Shown here: piece after piece, positions 60,740-64,000 of the stretch
Numbering within the stretch: the first letter of the stretch is position 1
Layout of the letters: each line of letters opens with the position of its first letter
NCBI RefSeq assembly: GCF_018130765.1
Contig: NZ_JAFCJZ010000022.1
Coordinates: 87,526 to 151,525, forward strand
Origin: Bradyrhizobium iriomotense
Lineage (GTDB): Bacteria; Pseudomonadota; Alphaproteobacteria; Rhizobiales; Xanthobacteraceae
Direction of reading: 5' to 3'
DNA length: 64,000 nt
Notes under the pieces: model-generated
Databases searched by the model: none
Told to the model about the DNA's origin: nothing
What the model saw: the letters and a program-made list of their open reading frames with translations, nothing else
Translations under genes and position numbers: made by a program

Positions 60740-61522
60740 ATGCGGTCTCAGGCGGTGCCCACACATCCGTCGGCGGGTGACGTCACGTCCGCAGTGCTCG
60801 CCATCGGCCGCTCCGATTTCCCAAATGTCCTGATCGACACGCTGCGCCGGCAGGCGGATGTCGGCCATTGCACGGTGTTTTCGCTGAGCCGCGGCGGTGC
60901 CGCGCACTGCCTGCTCGATGCCGGCAATATCCCGATCGGCGGCGATCTCGGCGCGGCCTATGCGGGCCAGTTTCACGAATCCGATCCCAACCGCGACGCT
61001 CTGTTCGAAGGCGAGGGCGGTGTGCCGATCATGCTGCCGGCGTTCGCGCCGCGCATGTACGGCGCGCGTTACCGAAAAATCTTCTTCCAGGATTCCGGGA
61101 TCGTCGACAAATGCGCGGCCGCGATCTGGACCGGCGACACCTGCTTCTACGTCAATTTCTATCGCATCGTCGCGCAGGGCCGCTTCAGCGCCGCGCAGCG
61201 TGAGCGGCTCGAGGCCATCGCACCGGCGATCGCGGCAAGCGTCGCCCGTCATTTTCAGGAGACGGTAGCGCCCGATCAGTCCCTCGCTGCCTTGTTCGCC
61301 ACCCGACCGCCGCTCTCCGCGCTGACGCCGCGCGAGCAGGAAGTCTGCCGTCGTATCCTCGCAGGCTTCAGCTCCGAGGCGATCTCGCAAGGACTCGGCA
61401 TCAGCCTGCATTCGACCCTGACCTACCGCAAGCGCGCCTATGAGCGGCTCGGCATCTCCTCGCAGAGCGAGTTGTTTGCGATCGTGCTGCGATTGCTCGC
61501 GGGGCCTAACCACGTGAACTGA
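60740..61522 (+). CDS. LuxR-type transcriptional regulator
   Basis: A 260-residue protein. The N-terminal 180 residues form a sensing domain of unknown type (VGHCTVFSLSRGGAAHCLLDAG; FQDSGIVDKCAAAIWTGDTCFYVNFYR). The C-terminus is a LuxR helix-turn-helix (SALTPREQEVCRRILAGFSSEAISQGLGISLHSTLTYRKRAYERLGI). ATG at 60740 has GAGGAAAGG directly upstream. Ligand unknown; the N-terminus does not show the conserved residues of acyl-homoserine-lactone receptors. Confidence 0.88.
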   Translation: MRSQAVPTHPSAGDVTSAVLAIGRSDFPNVLIDTLRRQADVGHCTVFSLSRGGAAHCLLDAGNIPIGGDLGAAYAGQFHESDPNRDALFEGEGGVPIMLPAFAPRMYGARYRKIFFQDSGIVDKCAAAIWTGDTCFYVNFYRIVAQGRFSAAQRERLEAIAPAIAASVARHFQETVAPDQSLAALFATRPPLSALTPREQEVCRRILAGFSSEAISQGLGISLHSTLTYRKRAYERLGISSQSELFAIVLRLLAGPNHVN

Positions 61523-61681
61523 GGGGGACTCCAAGTCCGCAATATCTGTTTCCAAAGCGGATGCGCCGAACAAGAGTTCGGCGTTAACCACGACTAACGG
61601 TTCCGCTCAGGGCGACATCGCTTCGAGGTTTCTTAAATTTTGCTGGGTACCTCTTTTGGGCATGGTGACCTGGGGTACGAC

Positions 61682-62542
61682 ATGAGTAAGCGGGCCAAAC
61701 GTAAGAAGGCAGAGGCCCTCGCAATCCCAATGGCCGCGAGAGTTGCAATTGGCGCCGTGGCCGTCGCCGTCGTGGGGTACGGTTTGCTGTCTCGCCCGGC
61801 GAGCGTGCAGCCGGCACGGAAGCCGTCCGCCCACGAAGCCCAAGCGTCGTCAACTCCGGTTTACGTGGCAGCTCCAGCTCGTGCATCAGCGCCGGCTCCG
61901 GTTCCGATTCCGGCTCCGGCGCCTCTGGTCGAACCACCAAAGGCCGCTGACGGTCCCGGAGCGCTTGTTCGGCAGGTGGTTGACTACACCAGCCGCCAGA
62001 CGCCGGGCACCGTGATCATCGATACCGGAAACACATTCCTTTATTTCGTTCTGAACGACAGGCAAGCGATGCGCTACGGCATCGGTGTCGGCCGCGAAGG
62101 TTTCACATGGTCCGGCGAGCAGACCGTGGCCCGTAAGGCCGAATGGCCGGATTGGCATCCGCCGACGGAGATGATCGGGCGCCAGCCTTATCTGCCGCGG
62201 TTCATGGCGGGCGGCCCCGGCAATCCGCTCGGCGCGCGCGCGATGTATCTCGGCGAGACCGAATATCGCATTCACGGCACCAACAACCCCAATACGATCG
62301 GCAAGCGGGTGTCGTCCGGCTGCATCAGGCTGACCAATGACGACGTCGTGGACCTCTATGAACGGGTGAAAGTCGGAGCGAAGGTGATCGTGCTTCCGGC
62401 AACCGCCGCCCGCAGGCCATTCCAGGGCGCGCCGGCCGACGCCGCTTTCCGATCGCCGGACCCGGCATCGCCGTCGAAGCGGCCGTTGGCGGCCAACGCG
62501 CAGATGCTGTCATCTGGACCAAAGATCGCCGAGGTCCGGTAA
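61682..62542 (+). CDS. L,D-transpeptidase (YkuD family)
   Basis: A 286-residue envelope enzyme. An N-terminal membrane anchor (VAIGAVAVAVVGYGLL, about 21-36) is followed by a Pro/Ala linker (about 40-95), then a YkuD domain. The catalytic motif is IHGTNNPNTIGKRVSSGCIRLTNDD with His198 and Cys214. It cross-links peptidoglycan stem peptides (3-3 bonds) or attaches proteins. The ATG at 61682 is favoured over a TTG at 61640. Tail of about 35 residues looks disordered. Confidence 0.93.
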   Translation: MSKRAKRKKAEALAIPMAARVAIGAVAVAVVGYGLLSRPASVQPARKPSAHEAQASSTPVYVAAPARASAPAPVPIPAPAPLVEPPKAADGPGALVRQVVDYTSRQTPGTVIIDTGNTFLYFVLNDRQAMRYGIGVGREGFTWSGEQTVARKAEWPDWHPPTEMIGRQPYLPRFMAGGPGNPLGARAMYLGETEYRIHGTNNPNTIGKRVSSGCIRLTNDDVVDLYERVKVGAKVIVLPATAARRPFQGAPADAAFRSPDPASPSKRPLAANAQMLSSGPKIAEVR

Positions 62543-62633
62543 CTCGGTCTGTCCCTATCGCTAGGGACAGACGCCGGCCGCGGAGTTCGCTAGTCTGGCC
62601 TGGAGGAAACGAGAATCCAGGGAGGCCGCCGCC

Positions 62634-63800
62634 TTGAGCACCGCGCCGCGCATCGACATCGACCCTGATACGTTCTGGGCCGACCCCTATCCGATGCTGG
62701 CAAGAATGCGAAAGGAGGCGCCGATCGCGTTCGTGCCGCAGCTCGGCTCGACGCTGCTGACGAGCCGCGACGATATCTCGATCTCCGAGAAGCAGATCGA
62801 CGTGTTCTCCTCGCACCAGCCGGCCGGCCTCATGAACCGGCTGATGGGCCACAACATGATGCGCAAGGACGGCGAGGCGCATCAGGTCGAGCGCCGCGCG
62901 ATGTTTCCGACGGTGTCGCCGAAGACGGTGAAGGCGCACTGGACCGCGCTGTTCCAGGCGCATGCAGATCGCATCATCGAGGAGATCGCGCCGGGGCGGA
63001 TCGACTTCATGCGCGACTTCGCGCTGCCGTTCTCCGGCGAATGCCTGAAGTCGATCACCGGCCTCACCAATATCGGCTTCCAGGACATGGATGCGTGGTC
63101 GCAGGGCATGATCGAGGGCATCGCCAACTATGCCGGCGATCCCGCGGTCGAGGCGCGCTGCCACGCTGCGACGTCTGGGATCGATGCTGCGATCGACGAC
63201 ATCCTGCCGGTGATGCGCAAGAACCCGGACCAGAGCATTCTCGCCGTGCTCCTTGGCTCGGGCATGCCGATGGAGAGCGTACGCGCGAATGTAAAACTCG
63301 CGATCTCGGGCGGTCAGAACGAGCCGCGCAAGGCGATCGCCGGCACGGTCTGGGCGCTCTTGACCCATCCCGAGCAGCTCGATCTGGTCCTGCGCAGTGA
63401 AGTGTCCTGGCTGCAGGCCTTCGAGGAATATGCGCGCTGGATCTCGCCGATCGGCATGTCGCCGCGCCGGATCGCCAAGCCCTGGAGCATTCGCGACGTT
63501 TCATTCGAGCTCGACGAGCGCGTGTTCCTGATGTTCGGCTCGGCCAACCGCGACGAGAAACATTTTGAGCGGGCCGACCAGTTCGACGTGCGGCGCGATA
63601 CGTCGAGGAGCGTTGCCTTCGGCGCCGGCCCGCATTTCTGCGCCGGCGCCTTCGCCTCGCGTGCCATGATCGCCGACGTCGCGCTGCCGACATTGTTCGC
63701 ACGCGCGGGCCGCATCGAGCTCGCCGATGACGAGCCGGTGCGGATCGGCGGCTGGGCCTTTCGTGGGCTGCAGAATTTGCCGGTGAAGTGGCGGCACTAG
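62634..63800 (+). CDS. Cytochrome P450 with atypical I-helix
   Basis: A 388-residue P450. The haem-thiolate Cys336 is in VAFGAGPHFCAGAF; the E-x-x-R pair is Glu265/Arg268 (EEYAR). The oxygen-activation region reads SGGQNEPRKA at 225-234, where the usual acid-alcohol pair (Asp/Glu-Thr) is Asn229-Glu230. The N-terminus lacks a membrane anchor, as in soluble bacterial P450s. A TTG start is used with GGGAGG 8 nt upstream. No ferredoxin or ferredoxin reductase is adjacent in the window. Confidence 0.92.
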   Translation: MSTAPRIDIDPDTFWADPYPMLARMRKEAPIAFVPQLGSTLLTSRDDISISEKQIDVFSSHQPAGLMNRLMGHNMMRKDGEAHQVERRAMFPTVSPKTVKAHWTALFQAHADRIIEEIAPGRIDFMRDFALPFSGECLKSITGLTNIGFQDMDAWSQGMIEGIANYAGDPAVEARCHAATSGIDAAIDDILPVMRKNPDQSILAVLLGSGMPMESVRANVKLAISGGQNEPRKAIAGTVWALLTHPEQLDLVLRSEVSWLQAFEEYARWISPIGMSPRRIAKPWSIRDVSFELDERVFLMFGSANRDEKHFERADQFDVRRDTSRSVAFGAGPHFCAGAFASRAMIADVALPTLFARAGRIELADDEPVRIGGWAFRGLQNLPVKWRH

Positions 63801-63904
63801 GCCGGCGAGGGGCCGCCGATCCCGAGCGCCGCCATGATGCCATCATGCTCCTGTTTTGCCCGACGAGGCTGGGCAAGAATGTTGCTTTTTGGGAGTTGAT
63901 GTAG

Positions 63905-64000
63905 GATTCGTCTTATGGCGAATCCGGCGAGAGCCGGGAGCAACCCAGTCTTCTGCCTGCGCGGATTGAGGACTATGTCGGGTCGGACAATCCGGTCCGG
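63905..64000 (+). mobile_element. 5' end of an IS1182-type transposase (partial)
   Basis: From 63905 an open frame reads DSSYGESGESREQPSLLP then ARIEDYVGSDNPVR and leaves the window. The ESREQ...LLPARIEDYV..DNPVR pattern is the conserved N-terminus of IS1182-family transposases. A TAG stands just upstream (63902-63904) and no ATG, GTG or TTG lies in frame. One ATG at 63915 is a base out of frame, as if a G had been lost after it (ATG-GGC to ATG-GC). The copy may therefore be inactive, or the family uses a rarer start. Terminal inverted repeats could not be placed. Confidence 0.7.

Overview
The window is a high-GC alphaproteobacterial chromosome segment that reads as Bradyrhizobium or a very close relative. 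The evidence is the gene content and order (nirK-hemN-nnrR-nnrS, napEDABC, the hmu haem-uptake block with hmuP, hmuQ, exbBD and tonB), TTG-N8-CAA boxes of the FixK2/NnrR type, and several families of dispersed palindromic intergenic repeats. No rRNA, tRNA or CRISPR array was seen.

Layout. 0-6.3 kb is a denitrification island: the start of a probable nirV, nirK, a small membrane protein, oxygen-independent hemN, a DUF1858 protein, nnrR, nnrS and an ABM-fold monooxygenase. Four TTG-N8-CAA boxes lie in its intergenic regions. 6.3-10 kb has an AraC regulator, an orphan FixJ-like regulator whose phospho-acceptor Asp is Glu, and a MuiA/DUF4139 protein. 10.1-18.9 kb is a haem-acquisition locus: hmuV, hmuU, hmuT and hmuP leftwards; hmuR, hmuQ, hutX, exbB, exbD and tonB rightwards. 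The C-terminus of hmuP looks frameshifted into hmuT. 19-36.5 kb is mixed metabolism and transport: phytase-like esterase, alpha/beta hydrolase with LysR, a sugar-type ABC importer without an ATPase, a chemoreceptor, a Crp/Fnr regulator, a Bug protein, two duplicated DMT exporters and an MgtA-type P-ATPase.

36.8-47.6 kb holds purA, a proline-rich membrane protein, two paralogous small Cys-rich secreted proteins, DUF4112, DUF3309, MsrB/MsrA, a secreted TPR-caspase protein and a RecD2-like helicase. 47.7-51.9 kb is the periplasmic nitrate reductase operon napEDABC, with a textbook FNR-type box upstream. 52-55.8 kb has a frameshifted membrane-anchored AraC regulator, an acyltransferase and a luciferase-like monooxygenase. 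55.9-60.5 kb looks lower in GC and contains an RlpA-like protein, a translationally coupled methyltransferase/thioesterase pair and a divergent winged-helix TPR regulator. The right end has a LuxR regulator, an L,D-transpeptidase, a P450 with an atypical I-helix, and the start of an IS1182-type transposase.

Together the nap and nir blocks would give nitrate to nitrite to nitric oxide reduction under low-oxygen/NO control, with anaerobic haem synthesis (hemN) and haem uptake (hmu) supplying cofactor. No nor or nos genes are in the window. All function calls come from reading translated motifs by eye; no database search was run.
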